A DNA stretch of 64,000 bases, taken from the NCBI RefSeq assembly GCF_039679125.1, contig NZ_CP155551.1:3038001-3102000 (forward strand). The letters are read 5' to 3'. This document shows positions 41,156 to 50,131 of the stretch, in pieces. Position 1 is the first letter of the stretch. Every line of letters begins with the position of its first letter. Below the pieces are notes generated by a model that did not search any database, was not told where the DNA came from, and was given only the letters and a program-made list of their open reading frames with translations. The position numbers and the translations under genes were made by a program. Source of the stretch: Blastococcus sp. HT6-4. Lineage in GTDB: Bacteria > Actinomycetota > Actinomycetes > Mycobacteriales > Geodermatophilaceae.

Positions 41156-42247
41156 TCACCGACCGAACAGCTCGGCGAAGCGGGCCACCACCTCGTCCCC
41201 CCGGGAAGCGATCTCCTCGAGGTCGGCCGGGAGCAGAGTGACGTCCGACAGGTCGGCGCCCTCGGCAGGCTGCGGCCCGTTCTCGAGGACGCTGCGGCCG
41301 CCGAGCTCGGTCAGCGCGGTCTGGAAGTCCTCGCTCAGGTGGTACTGCACCAGCAGCTCGGCCGCGTTGGGGTGCGGAGCATCGGCAAGCATGGCGACTT
41401 CGCTGGTGAACGTCGGGACACCGTCCTCCATGAAGGCGATGGCCAGTGGCTCCCCCTCGGCCGCCGTGCTGATGACCGCGGACTCGATGGCCGGGATGCC
41501 GAGGTCCGCCTCCCCGGTCAGCACCAGCTGCGCCAGCGCCAGGCTGCTGTCGGTGACTATCACGTTCCGCTGAGAGAGCTGTTCCATCCACTCGTCACCG
41601 AGCTCTCCGGAGAGAGTCGTGTAGAAGGACAGCGCAGTGCCCGACGCCCCCGGGTCGGCGCTGACGATGGTCCCGTAGTCCCCGCTCGCCAGTTCTTCCC
41701 ACGTCGTAGGCAGGTCCGCGGCGTCGGTGTTGGCGGAGTTGTACATCAACCCGAGGGGCACCAGGCTGTAGGGGACCTGCGGAGTCTCCGGATCGTCGAG
41801 GCCGTCGATGATCTCGTCCGCATTCGGCACGTTGGCGTCGGCGATGACACCTTCCTCGGCCCACTGCATCATCGTCTCGGGGTCGGTCAGACTGACGACG
41901 TCGGCGTTCAGCGATCCGCTGGCGAGCTCGGCCGCGATCGAGTTCGCGACCGCGCCGGAGTCCTCGCGGGTGAAGGTCAGCTGGATGCCGAAAAGTTCCT
42001 GCATCCGCTCCTGGAGGAGTTCGACGCCCGGCCGGGTGTGGCCGCCGCCGTAGAGGACCACGCCGCCCTCTTCCTGCGCCGCGGTGATCAGTTCCTGGCT
42101 GATGCCCTCGATCTCCGCGGTCGTGGAGTCACTACCCGATCCGGAGGTGGCCTCCGATCCGTTGCCGCAGGCCGCGACGAGGAGGGCGACGGCCGGGACG
42201 GCGAGACAGGTGCTCAGGGGACGGCGGGGAGAGCGGGATGCGAACAC
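41156..42247 (-). CDS. ABC substrate-binding lipoprotein, family 1
   Basis: A 363-residue type II periplasmic-binding protein. With the GTG at 42247 (GGAAGAAGG upstream) it starts with a clean signal peptide, MFASRSPRRPLSTCLAVPAV, and lipobox LLVAAC. An ATG at 42319 overlaps the ATPase stop as ATGA and would add 24 residues; I prefer 42247. The body resembles the FbpA/AfuA and phosphonate-binding group (VVLYGGGHTRPGVELLQERM, PQVPYSLVPLGLMYNSANTD). The Tyr pair that binds Fe3+ in FbpA is not obvious, favouring an organic ligand. Confidence 0.88.
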   Translation of the reverse strand: MFASRSPRRPLSTCLAVPAVALLVAACGNGSEATSGSGSDSTTAEIEGISQELITAAQEEGGVVLYGGGHTRPGVELLQERMQELFGIQLTFTREDSGAVANSIAAELASGSLNADVVSLTDPETMMQWAEEGVIADANVPNADEIIDGLDDPETPQVPYSLVPLGLMYNSANTDAADLPTTWEELASGDYGTIVSADPGASGTALSFYTTLSGELGDEWMEQLSQRNVIVTDSSLALAQLVLTGEADLGIPAIESAVISTAAEGEPLAIAFMEDGVPTFTSEVAMLADAPHPNAAELLVQYHLSEDFQTALTELGGRSVLENGPQPAEGADLSDVTLLPADLEEIASRGDEVVARFAELFGR

Positions 42248-42315
42248 GGTGCCTTCTTCCGGGGTGAGGTGGAACGAGTGGTCGAGGGGATCGGCGGACG
42301 CGGGAACGGGTGAGG

Positions 42316-43467
42316 TCATGCCGCGGACCGTCCGACCGGCGTAGCACCGGCCGACGTGACCGGTGCCCCGCGCGGGCCGTCGTCCGGGACGTCGTCGAGC
42401 AGCGCCACTGCCGCGCCGTCGACCTCCAGGGCGACGTCCTGCCCGACCTCGAAGCGGCCGGCGCCGGGACCGGTCGCCTTCACGGGCGCGGCGTGACCCG
42501 GCACCTGGAGCGTGTACGACACGTGGTCACCGAAGAAGAGAGCCTCCGTGACACGGGCGGTCGGAGAGCGCCCGTCGGCCGGGAGCAGCCGGATGTCCAC
42601 CGGGCGGACGGAGGCGGCGACCTGAGCGCCCGCCTGCAGCGACAGGCCGGAGGGGCGCCCGACGTCCACCGTCCCGCCGGTGGGCAGCTCCAGCCGCAGG
42701 ATGTCAGCGGTCGGGGCCGCGCACACCGTCGCGGTCACCACGTTCGTGGCACCCAGGGCCCGGGCCACGAAGCTGTTGCGCGGCCGGCTGTACACCTCTT
42801 CCGGTGGGCCGCTCTGGACGATGCGACCCGCGTTCATCACGACCAGGCGATCGGCGAGGGACAACGCCTCGGCCTGGTCGTGGGTGACGTACACCATCGT
42901 CACGCCCAGGGAACGCTGGATGCGCTTGATCTCCGAGCGCATCTCCTCGCGCAGCCGGGTGTCCAGGTTGGACAGCGGCTCGTCCAGCAGGAGGAGCGCG
43001 GGGTCGTTGACCAGTGCCCGGGCGAGGGCGACCCGCTGCTGCTGGCCGCCGGACAGCTGGTGGGCGTAGCGGTCACCCATCCCGTCCAGCTGCACCATGG
43101 CCAGGGCCTCGTCGACCCGGCGACGAACGTCCTCGCGCCCCGCCTTCGCCGTCGTGGGGCCGTAGGCCACGTTCTCGTGCACGCTGAGGTGCGGCCAAAG
43201 GGCGTAGCTCTGGAAGACCACCGACATCTTGCGGCGCTCCGGCGGGACGAACACCTTGGGCCCGACCAGCGTGCGCTCCCGCAGCCGGATCTCCCCGGCG
43301 TCGGGGCGTTCAAAGCCGGCGATCATGCGCAGGCACGTGGTCTTGCCGCAGCCGCTGGGGCCGAGCAGGACGACCGCCTCACCCTCCACGATCGAGAGGT
43401 CGACGCCGTCGACGACCGGGGCCGCTCCGAAGCTCTTGGTGAGCCCGGACAACACGAGGTGGGTCAC
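42316..43467 (-). CDS. ABC transporter ATPase, FbpC/PotA type
   Basis: A 383-residue ATPase with Walker A GPSGCGKTT, Q-loop VFQSYALWPHLSV, signature [15 protein letters not shown], Walker B LLLLDEPLSNLD and H-loop YVTHDQAEAL, then a C-terminal TOBE regulatory domain (VTATVCAAPTADILRLELPT and VALEVDGAAVALL). It pairs with the fused permease and binding protein. GTG start 43467 overlaps the CoA-transferase stop by four bases. Confidence 0.92.
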   Translation of the reverse strand: MTHLVLSGLTKSFGAAPVVDGVDLSIVEGEAVVLLGPSGCGKTTCLRMIAGFERPDAGEIRLRERTLVGPKVFVPPERRKMSVVFQSYALWPHLSVHENVAYGPTTAKAGREDVRRRVDEALAMVQLDGMGDRYAHQLSGGQQQRVALARALVNDPALLLLDEPLSNLDTRLREEMRSEIKRIQRSLGVTMVYVTHDQAEALSLADRLVVMNAGRIVQSGPPEEVYSRPRNSFVARALGATNVVTATVCAAPTADILRLELPTGGTVDVGRPSGLSLQAGAQVAASVRPVDIRLLPADGRSPTARVTEALFFGDHVSYTLQVPGHAAPVKATGPGAGRFEVGQDVALEVDGAAVALLDDVPDDGPRGAPVTSAGATPVGRSAA

Positions 43468-44744
43468 GCCGGGACCTCCGTCGGCTCGAAGGGCTGCGGG
43501 CCGTCCCCTGGCATCGGCCCGGGACGGTCGTCGGACGTGGTCAGGAGCACCCCCGCGGCGAAGAGTTCGTCGATCTCCTCAGGCGTCATGCCTGCTTCCG
43601 CGAGCACCTCGTGCGTGTGCTGCCCGAGAAGGGGGGCGGGCCGGCGGATGGCGGAGGGGGTGCCCGAGAGCTTCACCGGTGCACCGATGTGCCGGACCGT
43701 GCCCATGCGGGGATGCACCGTCTCGACGACCATGTCGCGGGCCTGCACGTGCGGATCGGCGTAGACCTGCTCGATGTCGTGGAGCGGTCCGCTGGGCACG
43801 CCTGCGGCGTGCAGGATTTCTAGCCACTCGCCGGTGGAGCGGCGCCGCAACCGCGACGCCAGCTCCCCGGCCAGTTCGATCCGGTGCTTCATCCGGCCGG
43901 GGTTGTCGGTGAACCGCGGATCGTCGACCAGCGCCGAGGCGTCGAGCGCCGCGCACAACCGCTCCCAGTTCCGCTGGTTGGCCGCTCCGATGGCGACCCA
44001 CCCGTCCGCGGTCGGCAGCGCCTCGTAAGGAGCCGAGAGCCGGTGTGCCGAGCCCATGGGCCGGGCCACCTCGCCCAACCCGAAGAACATCGCCGTCTCC
44101 CAGACGGTGTAGGCGATGCCCGCCTCCAGGAGTGACGTGTCGACGAACTGCCCCTCCCCCGTCCTGAGCCGGTGGATGTAGGCGGAGAGCACTCCGTAGG
44201 CGCCGAAGACGCCGGCGTTGAGGTCGCAGATCGGCACGCCGACCTTCACCGGTGGGCGTCCGGACTCGCCCGTCATGCTCATCAGCCCGCTCATCGCCTG
44301 TGCCACGAGGTCGTAGCCACCCCGGCCGGCGTAGGGCCCGGTGGCGCCGAAGCCGGAGATCGAGCAGTAGACGAGCGCCGGGTTCTCCGCCCGCAGGGCC
44401 TCGTGCCCGAGACCGAGCCGCTCGAGCAGCCCAGGGCGGAAGTTCTCCACGAGGACGTCGGCATCCCTGGCGAGCCGTCGCACGACCGCGGCCCCTCGGG
44501 GGTCCTTGAGGTCGACGGCGAGGCCGCGCTTGTTCCGGTTCATCGCGTTGAAGGCCGGGGAGTGCTCCACGTCCGGGCCCCGTGACATCCGGCGGGTGTC
44601 GTCCCCGCCGTCCGGGCGCTCGATCTTGATGACGTCGGCCCCCATGTCCGCCAGCAGCATCGAGCAGTACGCCCCCGCCATGACCTGCGTGAGATCGAGG
44701 ACCCGTACGCCCGACAGGGCGCTCGGCCGGACCGGATGTGTCAC
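43464..44744 (-). CDS. Class III (CaiB/BaiF) CoA-transferase
   Basis: A 426-residue family III acyl-CoA transferase, moving CoA between carboxylates. Family marks are VRVLDLTQVMAGAYCSMLLA, KIERPDGGDDTRRM, NRNKRGLAVDLKDPRG, and GYDLVAQAMSGLM with the Asp that carries the acyl-anhydride intermediate. GTG at 44744 with GGAGA upstream; the frame to 44810 crosses the operator. It opens the operon CoA-transferase / ATPase / binding protein / permease / hydratase, with stops and starts overlapping. The logic is import of a carboxylic acid, activation to CoA and hydration or isomerisation. Confidence 0.9.
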   Translation of the reverse strand: MTHPVRPSALSGVRVLDLTQVMAGAYCSMLLADMGADVIKIERPDGGDDTRRMSRGPDVEHSPAFNAMNRNKRGLAVDLKDPRGAAVVRRLARDADVLVENFRPGLLERLGLGHEALRAENPALVYCSISGFGATGPYAGRGGYDLVAQAMSGLMSMTGESGRPPVKVGVPICDLNAGVFGAYGVLSAYIHRLRTGEGQFVDTSLLEAGIAYTVWETAMFFGLGEVARPMGSAHRLSAPYEALPTADGWVAIGAANQRNWERLCAALDASALVDDPRFTDNPGRMKHRIELAGELASRLRRRSTGEWLEILHAAGVPSGPLHDIEQVYADPHVQARDMVVETVHPRMGTVRHIGAPVKLSGTPSAIRRPAPLLGQHTHEVLAEAGMTPEEIDELFAAGVLLTTSDDRPGPMPGDGPQPFEPTEVPA

Positions 44745-44773
44745 GTGGCGGTCTCCAAGTCTGTTGACGCTTC

Positions 44774-44813
44774 GTGCCACTCTGTGGCACGCTTTGCCGC
44801 AAGATGGCACGCT
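44774..44813. promoter_or_regulatory. Putative IclR operator region
   Basis: GTGCCAC-TCT-GTGGCAC (44774-44790) is a perfect 7+3+7 palindrome. The element TGGCACGCT occurs at 44785 and again at 44805, exactly 20 bases apart. The region lies between the divergent CoA-transferase operon and the IclR regulator, as expected for its binding site. Confidence 0.65.
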
Positions 44814-44858
44814 GTGGTGGCGGCCACACTAGGGCCGCGAGAAAGTGACGTCAACCAC

Positions 44859-45614
44859 ATGAGATCCGTCTCCGTCGCCCTGGCCGTGCTCGAGGCGGTG
44901 TCGGAGCACCAGCCCGTCGGGGTCAGCGAACTCTCCCGCGCCATGCAGCTGCCGAAGTCCACGACCCAGCGGATGCTGCTGACGCTCGGCGAGCTGGGCT
45001 GGATCCGGGCCAGCGCGGAAGAACCGACCCGGTGGTCGCTCACCGCCAAGGCGCAGGCCATCGGGTCGCGACACCGGAACGACCAGGAGATCCGGCGCGT
45101 GGCGCTACCGGCCATGCACAGGCTCGCCGCGGCGACCGGGGAGACCGTGCACCTGTCGGTGCCGGAGGAGCGGCGGATAGTGCTGGTGGACAAGATCGAG
45201 GGGGCTCACCCGGTGCGGACGCACACCTCGATCGGGAACGGCGCCCCCATCCACACGACGGCTTCGGGCAAAGCCGTGCTCGCCGCCATGCCGGAGTCGC
45301 AGGCGGCGGCGCTGCTGCGCGCAGCCCCCCTGGAGGCACTGACCCCCCACACCGACACCGACGCCGACACACTGCTCCGCGAGCTCTCGCGGGTGCGCCG
45401 CCAGGGCTACGCGGTGTCCGTGGGGACCCGCCATCCCGAGATCGCAGCGGTGGGCGCGGCGATCCTCGACCGTGGGGGGAAGCCGGTGGCGACGCTCAGC
45501 CTCTCGCTGCCCGTCCACCGGCTCCCTCGGCGCCTGTGGCCCGTGTTCGGCGAACAGGTGACCCACGCCGCGGAGGAGTGCAGCCGGCAGCTCGGCTGGC
45601 AACCCGGTCCGTGA
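44859..45614 (+). CDS. IclR-family transcriptional regulator
   Basis: A 251-residue IclR protein: winged helix at residues 1-60 (VGVSELSRAMQLPKSTTQRM) and a GAF-like ligand domain with HLSVPEERRIVLVDKIEG, IHTTASGKAVLAAM and GYAVSVGTRHPEIAAVGAAI. The ATG at 44859 gives the normal length; an earlier in-frame start would cross the operator palindrome. It is divergent from the CoA-transferase/ABC operon and is very probably its regulator. Confidence 0.92.
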   Translation: MRSVSVALAVLEAVSEHQPVGVSELSRAMQLPKSTTQRMLLTLGELGWIRASAEEPTRWSLTAKAQAIGSRHRNDQEIRRVALPAMHRLAAATGETVHLSVPEERRIVLVDKIEGAHPVRTHTSIGNGAPIHTTASGKAVLAAMPESQAAALLRAAPLEALTPHTDTDADTLLRELSRVRRQGYAVSVGTRHPEIAAVGAAILDRGGKPVATLSLSLPVHRLPRRLWPVFGEQVTHAAEECSRQLGWQPGP

Positions 45615-45628
45615 CCGCCGTCGTCAGG

Positions 45629-46687
45629 TCAGGATCGCCGGCGCAGCAGCCCCCCGACCCCGACCACGACGGTGGCGATGACGGCGGCCAGGAGCGCGGC
45701 TGCGATCGGCGACGCCTGCGACTCGACCAGATCGGCGAAGGCCGGAGCCGGCTCCCCGGAGGGCGTGGCCGTCGGAGCCGCCGCTGACGCCGGCAGCGGG
45801 ACCACCGTGACGTCGCTGGGGAGCCCTTCACTGGCCACCACGAGTCCCCCGCCGTCCTCGGTGAAGCTGATCGCCTCACCCTGCGGCGACTCCGGAAGGG
45901 CGACGCGAACCGGTTCGCCGGCCAGCGCGCCGGGCACGTCCGACCCCGCCAGCGACCACACGTACGCGTCGGTGTAGGTGCGCAACGCGATCGCGCTGCC
46001 GTCGCCCGCGACCGCCCCGCCGGTGATCATCAGCTGTCCGGCCCGCCCCACTGGGCCGCCCGGCGTACCGGTGAGCGTCACGTTCACGGTGCCGACCCGT
46101 TCGGTACCGACCGTGCCGCCGTCGACGAGCGGACCGGCGGGCCGGTACACCCCGCTGGATCCCAGCACCTCCTTGGTGACCAGGTACGGGGTCCCGTCCG
46201 GCGCCATGAGCAGGGCCTCGGCGTCGTGGGCCCCGTCGGGATAGGTCAGCCGGTACAGCGCCGATCCCCCGCCGGGACGCAGCACGTGCAGTGCGACGGT
46301 GCTGCGCTCACCGTTGTTGTCGCCGGTGTCGGCGATCCACACGGCTCCGTGCGGGCCGACGGCCAGGTCCTCGGGGTCGAAGGGATCGACCGGGGTTGTC
46401 TGGACGTCCACCACGGCGCATCCGCCGTCCAGCCCGTGGACGGTGACCTGGTCGCCGCCGTCGTTGAGGGCGAGCATCTGCTCCCCGACCACGACGAGCC
46501 CGGACAGCTCGGCCAGACGCGGATCGGTGATCGAGCAGCGGACCGTGGGCGCGGCCGCAGCCGGCGCCGTCTCCTCGGCCGTCGCGGGCACCGGCGCGGC
46601 GGCGACGACGGCGCCGCAGAGCACGGCCACCACGGTGAGCCGGCGCGCGCGGGCGCGGCTATGCGACCGGTCGATCAGCGCGCGCAC
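45629..46687 (-). CDS. Secreted, membrane-anchored beta-propeller-like protein
   Basis: A 352-residue exported protein. A signal peptide (RRLTVVAVLCGAVVAAAPVPATA) leads to a region with propeller-like strands: LSGLVVVGEQMLALNDGGDQ, DPEDLAVGPHGAVWIADTGDNNGE and EALLMAPDGTPYLVTKEV, features shared with esterase-like or NHL-type proteins. A Pro/Ala-rich linker precedes a C-terminal helix and Arg tail (GVGGLLRRRS), typical of cell-surface anchoring. The GTG at 46687 overlaps the upstream PAP2 gene by 29 bases. Function unknown. Confidence 0.8.
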   Translation of the reverse strand: MRALIDRSHSRARARRLTVVAVLCGAVVAAAPVPATAEETAPAAAAPTVRCSITDPRLAELSGLVVVGEQMLALNDGGDQVTVHGLDGGCAVVDVQTTPVDPFDPEDLAVGPHGAVWIADTGDNNGERSTVALHVLRPGGGSALYRLTYPDGAHDAEALLMAPDGTPYLVTKEVLGSSGVYRPAGPLVDGGTVGTERVGTVNVTLTGTPGGPVGRAGQLMITGGAVAGDGSAIALRTYTDAYVWSLAGSDVPGALAGEPVRVALPESPQGEAISFTEDGGGLVVASEGLPSDVTVVPLPASAAAPTATPSGEPAPAFADLVESQASPIAAALLAAVIATVVVGVGGLLRRRS

Positions 46688-47381
46688 GTACGTAGCGTGA
46701 CAGAACAGCTGCGTCCAGTGCATGAACCACGCCCAGCAGCAGGATGCCGACGGCTCCTCCGACGACGGCGTCGGTGACCCAGTGGAAGTCAAGCGACACC
46801 ATCGCCACGCCGGTGGCGACCGGCCCGGCGACGCTCAGCCACCAGAAGGTGCGCTGCACCGCCGGGGGCAGGCCGTACTCGACCGCCTGCCACCGGGCGA
46901 CCCCCCACATCAGGACCGCGTTCGCCACGTGCCCCGAGGGGAACGATGCGCCGTCGGCGTGGAACAGGTAGGACCCGGGGAACGCCGGCGCGGTCCGGCC
47001 GATGCCGTGCTTGATCGCGTACACGCCCGCCGTCAGGAGGGCGACGGCGAGCGCGACGCGGGCCACGGGGAGCCAGGTCCCACGCCGCCAGAGCAGGTAG
47101 CCGACCAGCACGGTCAGCACGACGAGGATCGTGACCCGCCCGCCCAACTGGGTGATCACCCAGACCACCGGGTAGGCCGGCGACTCCTTCAGGCCCCAGT
47201 CGCTGACGATCTCGGAGACCCGCAGGTCCATCCGCTCCAGCCGCCCGCGGCTCAGCAGGTCGGCGGTGACCAGGCAGCCGAGCACCAGGGCGGCGACGAT
47301 CAGCCACCACGGAGGCCGGCCGACGGAGACGACGGGCGGGGAACCGGGCAGACCGGTCTCCCGCACCGCGCCCCTCGTCAC
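46659..47381 (-). CDS. PAP2-family membrane phosphatase
   Basis: A 240-residue protein with five to six helices and the three PAP2 motifs: KHGIGRTAPAFPG, ASFPSGHVANAV and SLDFHWVTDAVVGG, giving the phosphatidate/undecaprenyl-pyrophosphate phosphatase active site with its two His and Asp residues. It probably acts on lipid phosphates at the outer face of the membrane. GTG start 47381. Its end overlaps the propeller-like gene. Confidence 0.9.
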   Translation of the reverse strand: MTRGAVRETGLPGSPPVVSVGRPPWWLIVAALVLGCLVTADLLSRGRLERMDLRVSEIVSDWGLKESPAYPVVWVITQLGGRVTILVVLTVLVGYLLWRRGTWLPVARVALAVALLTAGVYAIKHGIGRTAPAFPGSYLFHADGASFPSGHVANAVLMWGVARWQAVEYGLPPAVQRTFWWLSVAGPVATGVAMVSLDFHWVTDAVVGGAVGILLLGVVHALDAAVLSRYVRARADRPVA

Positions 47382-47439
47382 GCTGCCACCGTACCGGGCC
47401 GTGACCGGACCGTGATCTACCCGCGCGGTGGACGGCCGG

Positions 47440-48951
47440 TCAGGCGGCGCCGACGGCGAACTCCTCCAGTGCCGCGGCGAGCGCGCCGTCCACCCGCGCG
47501 GTCAGGCGCGTGCCGTCACCCTCGTGCTGCTCGCTGAGGACCTCGCCGTCGCGATGCACCCGGGCCACCAGGTCACCGCGGTCGTAGGGCACCAGCACGT
47601 CGACGTCGACGTCCGGGTGCGGCAGCCGCTCGGCGACCAGCCGGCGCAGGGCATCCATCCCGGCCCCGGTCCGGGCGGACACCCAGAGCGCACCGGGCAG
47701 GGCCTGGCGGAGCGTGAGGATGTCCTCCTCGCTCATCGCGTCGACCTTGTTGACGACGATGACCTCGGGGACCGCCGATGCGTCGATCTCGTTCAGGACG
47801 ACGTGGACGGCGTCGATCTGGCCCAGCGGGTCGGGGTCGGAGCCGTCGACGACGTGCAGCAGCAGGTCGGCCGCGGCGACCTCCTCCAGCGTGGACCGGA
47901 ACGCGTCCACGAGCTGGTGCGGCAGGTGGCGCACGAAGCCGACGGTGTCCGTCAGCGTGTACTCCCGGCCGTCCGGCGACTCCGCCCGGCGGACCGTCGG
48001 GTCCAGGGTGGCGAACAGCGCGTTCTCCACGAGCACGCCGGCGCCGGTGAGCTGGTTGAGCAGGCTGGACTTGCCCGCGTTGGTGTACCCGGCGATGGCG
48101 ACGCTGGGCACCGCGTTGCGGCCGCGGCTGGACCGCTGGGTGGCGCGCGCGGTGGCCATGCCGGCGATCTCGCGGCGCAGCTTGCTGACCCGGGCGCGGA
48201 TGCGGCGGCGGTCGGTCTCGATCTTCGTCTCACCGGGACCACGGGTACCGATACCGCCACCGCCGGCGACCCGGCCACCGGCCTGCCGGGACAGCGACTC
48301 ACCCCAGCCGCGCAGGCGCGGCAGCATGTACTGCATCTGCGCCAGCTCGACCTGGGCCTTGCCCTCCCGGCTGGTGGCGTGCTGGGCGAAGATGTCGAGG
48401 ATCAGGGCCGTCCGGTCGACGACCTTGACCTTGAGCACCTTCTCCAACTGGTTGAGCTGGCCCGGGGTCAGTTCACCGTCGCAGATCACGGTGTCGGCGC
48501 CGGTGGCGGCGACGACGTCGCGGATCTCGTTGGCCTTGCCCGAGCCCACGTAGGTGGCCGCGTCGGGCTTGTCCCGCCGCTGGCTGACGGCTTCGAGCAC
48601 CTGCGAACCGGCCGTCTCGGCGAGCGCGGCCAGCTCGGCCAGTGAGCGGTCGGCGTCGGCCTGGGTGCCCTCGGTCCAGACACCGACGAGCACCACGCGC
48701 TCGAGGCGCAGCTGCCGGTACTCGACCTCGGTGATGTCGGCGAGCTCGGTGGACAGCCCCGCGACGCGACGGAGGGCGCCACGCGCCTCGAGCGCGTACG
48801 AACCGGTGGTGTCGTCGGCCTCGTCCCACTGCCCGGCGGGCGCGGGGCGGGTGTCGAGGTCGGGCTGCTCGTCGAGCGGCATGGCGTCGGGGGCGGTCGT
48901 CATCGGGTCCAGCGTGGCACGGTCGTGCGTGGAAGGCACCTGAGTTGTCAT
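47440..48951 (-). CDS. hflX: Ribosome-associated GTPase HflX
   Basis: A 503-residue HflX. The N-terminal HflX domain includes ATYVGSGKANEI and DRTALILDIFAQHATSREGK; the Gly-rich linker reads GGGGIGTRGPGETKIETDRR; the G domain has GYTNAGKSSLLN (G1), DTVGF (G3), VVNKVD (G4) and VSARTGAG (G5). HflX splits stalled or hibernating ribosomes. The ATG at 48951 is preferred; one seven residues upstream is possible. About 50 extra N-terminal acidic residues are common in Actinobacteria. Confidence 0.95.
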   Translation of the reverse strand: MTTQVPSTHDRATLDPMTTAPDAMPLDEQPDLDTRPAPAGQWDEADDTTGSYALEARGALRRVAGLSTELADITEVEYRQLRLERVVLVGVWTEGTQADADRSLAELAALAETAGSQVLEAVSQRRDKPDAATYVGSGKANEIRDVVAATGADTVICDGELTPGQLNQLEKVLKVKVVDRTALILDIFAQHATSREGKAQVELAQMQYMLPRLRGWGESLSRQAGGRVAGGGGIGTRGPGETKIETDRRRIRARVSKLRREIAGMATARATQRSSRGRNAVPSVAIAGYTNAGKSSLLNQLTGAGVLVENALFATLDPTVRRAESPDGREYTLTDTVGFVRHLPHQLVDAFRSTLEEVAAADLLLHVVDGSDPDPLGQIDAVHVVLNEIDASAVPEVIVVNKVDAMSEEDILTLRQALPGALWVSARTGAGMDALRRLVAERLPHPDVDVDVLVPYDRGDLVARVHRDGEVLSEQHEGDGTRLTARVDGALAAALEEFAVGAA

Positions 48952-49047
48952 CACCGGGTACAACGCATCCACCGTCCGGATGCATCCCGGTCGCCGGCAG
49001 GGGTAGGGGCTCGACGACGAGCCCCCTAGCGCGACGAGGAGAAGCCG

Positions 49048-49254
49048 ATGACCGAGAACGGATCGACCCGCCTGGGTGCCGACAGTGAACTGGACGATCC
49101 CGGCCGGGACCCGAAGGGCATCGCCGGCCCGCCGCGGAACCCGATGGGCGGGGGTGCGGACCAGGACAGCGGACGGGGCGAGCCACCCACGCCTCCGGCC
49201 ACCGGCGACGACGACGCGATGGTCCCCATGCCGCCCGACGACGACCGCCGCTGA
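49048..49254 (+). CDS. Small acidic hypothetical protein
   Basis: A 68-residue, highly polar protein (MTENGSTRLGADSELDDPGR ... DDDRR), rich in Asp, Gly and Pro and probably disordered. GACGAGGAGAAG precedes the ATG. An eight-base hairpin (49006-49025) and a TAGCGC hexamer lie upstream. No family recognised. It is divergent from hflX and convergent with dapF, five bases from the dapF stop. Confidence 0.65.
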   Translation: MTENGSTRLGADSELDDPGRDPKGIAGPPRNPMGGGADQDSGRGEPPTPPATGDDDAMVPMPPDDDRR

Positions 49255-49258
49255 CGTC

Positions 49259-50131
49259 TCAGGCCGGGAGCCACTCCGGGCACAGGGTGCCGGCGGAGAC
49301 CAGCACCGCCGGACCGCTGAGCACGGTCGTCCCGGAGGTCACCTGCACCGACAGACGACCCCCGGGGACGTCGACGACGACGGTGCCCTCCGTCGCGCCC
49401 GTGGCCTCCAGAGCCGTGTACGCCGCGGCGCACGCGCCGGTGCCGCAGGACCGGGTCTCCCCCACGCCGCGCTCGGAGACGCGCAGCCGCACGTGCGCCC
49501 CCGGCCGCACCACGTTGATCAGCTCGACGTTGACGCCGTCCGGGAACAGGTCCACGTCGAACTCCGGGGCTCCCCCGAGGTCGAGGGAGTCGACCGGTAC
49601 GTCGGTGAGGCAGGCCAGGTGCGGGTTGCCCATCGAGACGGCGCGCCCGCCGAACACCGCACCGGCCAGCCGCGCCTCGCCCGTGCCGAACGGGCGGGCC
49701 GGGCCCATGTCCACCCAGTAGCCGCCGTCGGCGTCGGCCCCGACGCGACGGGGCCCGCCACGGGTGCCCACGAGGACGCCGTCGGCGCAGGCCGAGCGGT
49801 CGACCAGCCCCTCGCTGACCAGCGCGTGCAGGAACAGCCGGATGCCGTTGCCGCACATCTCCGCGTAGGAGCCGTCGGCGTTGCGGTGGTCCATGAACCA
49901 CTCGCAGCGGTCGAGGTACTCCCCGAGCACCGCCGGCGCATCCTCGACGTGCCGGCTCCGCACCAGCCGGAGGACGCCGTCCCCGCCCAGGCCGGCCCGG
50001 CGCTCGCAGAGCCGCCGCACCATGGCCTCGTCCAGGCGGTCCCCGGGCCAGACGGTGCCGTCGGGGTCGGGCAACACCACGAAGTCGTTCTCGGTGCCGT
50101 GCCCGATCAGCACGCGGGGCGAGGAGGTCAC
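49259..50131 (-). CDS. dapF: Diaminopimelate epimerase
   Basis: A 290-residue DapF, interconverting LL- and meso-diaminopimelate for lysine and peptidoglycan. Both active-site Cys motifs are present: NADGSYAEMCGNGIR (Cys93) and GETRSCGTGACA. AVSMGNPHLACL is another conserved block. GTG at 50131 overlaps the miaA stop by four bases (50128-50131), indicating coupling. Confidence 0.95.
   Translation of the reverse strand: MTSSPRVLIGHGTENDFVVLPDPDGTVWPGDRLDEAMVRRLCERRAGLGGDGVLRLVRSRHVEDAPAVLGEYLDRCEWFMDHRNADGSYAEMCGNGIRLFLHALVSEGLVDRSACADGVLVGTRGGPRRVGADADGGYWVDMGPARPFGTGEARLAGAVFGGRAVSMGNPHLACLTDVPVDSLDLGGAPEFDVDLFPDGVNVELINVVRPGAHVRLRVSERGVGETRSCGTGACAAAYTALEATGATEGTVVVDVPGGRLSVQVTSGTTVLSGPAVLVSAGTLCPEWLPA

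Noticed and set aside
49006..49025. Eight-base hairpin between hflX and the small acidic gene
   Set aside because: GGGGCTCG/CGAGCCCC is short and lies in a divergent promoter region where a terminator is not expected; treated as chance GC pairing.
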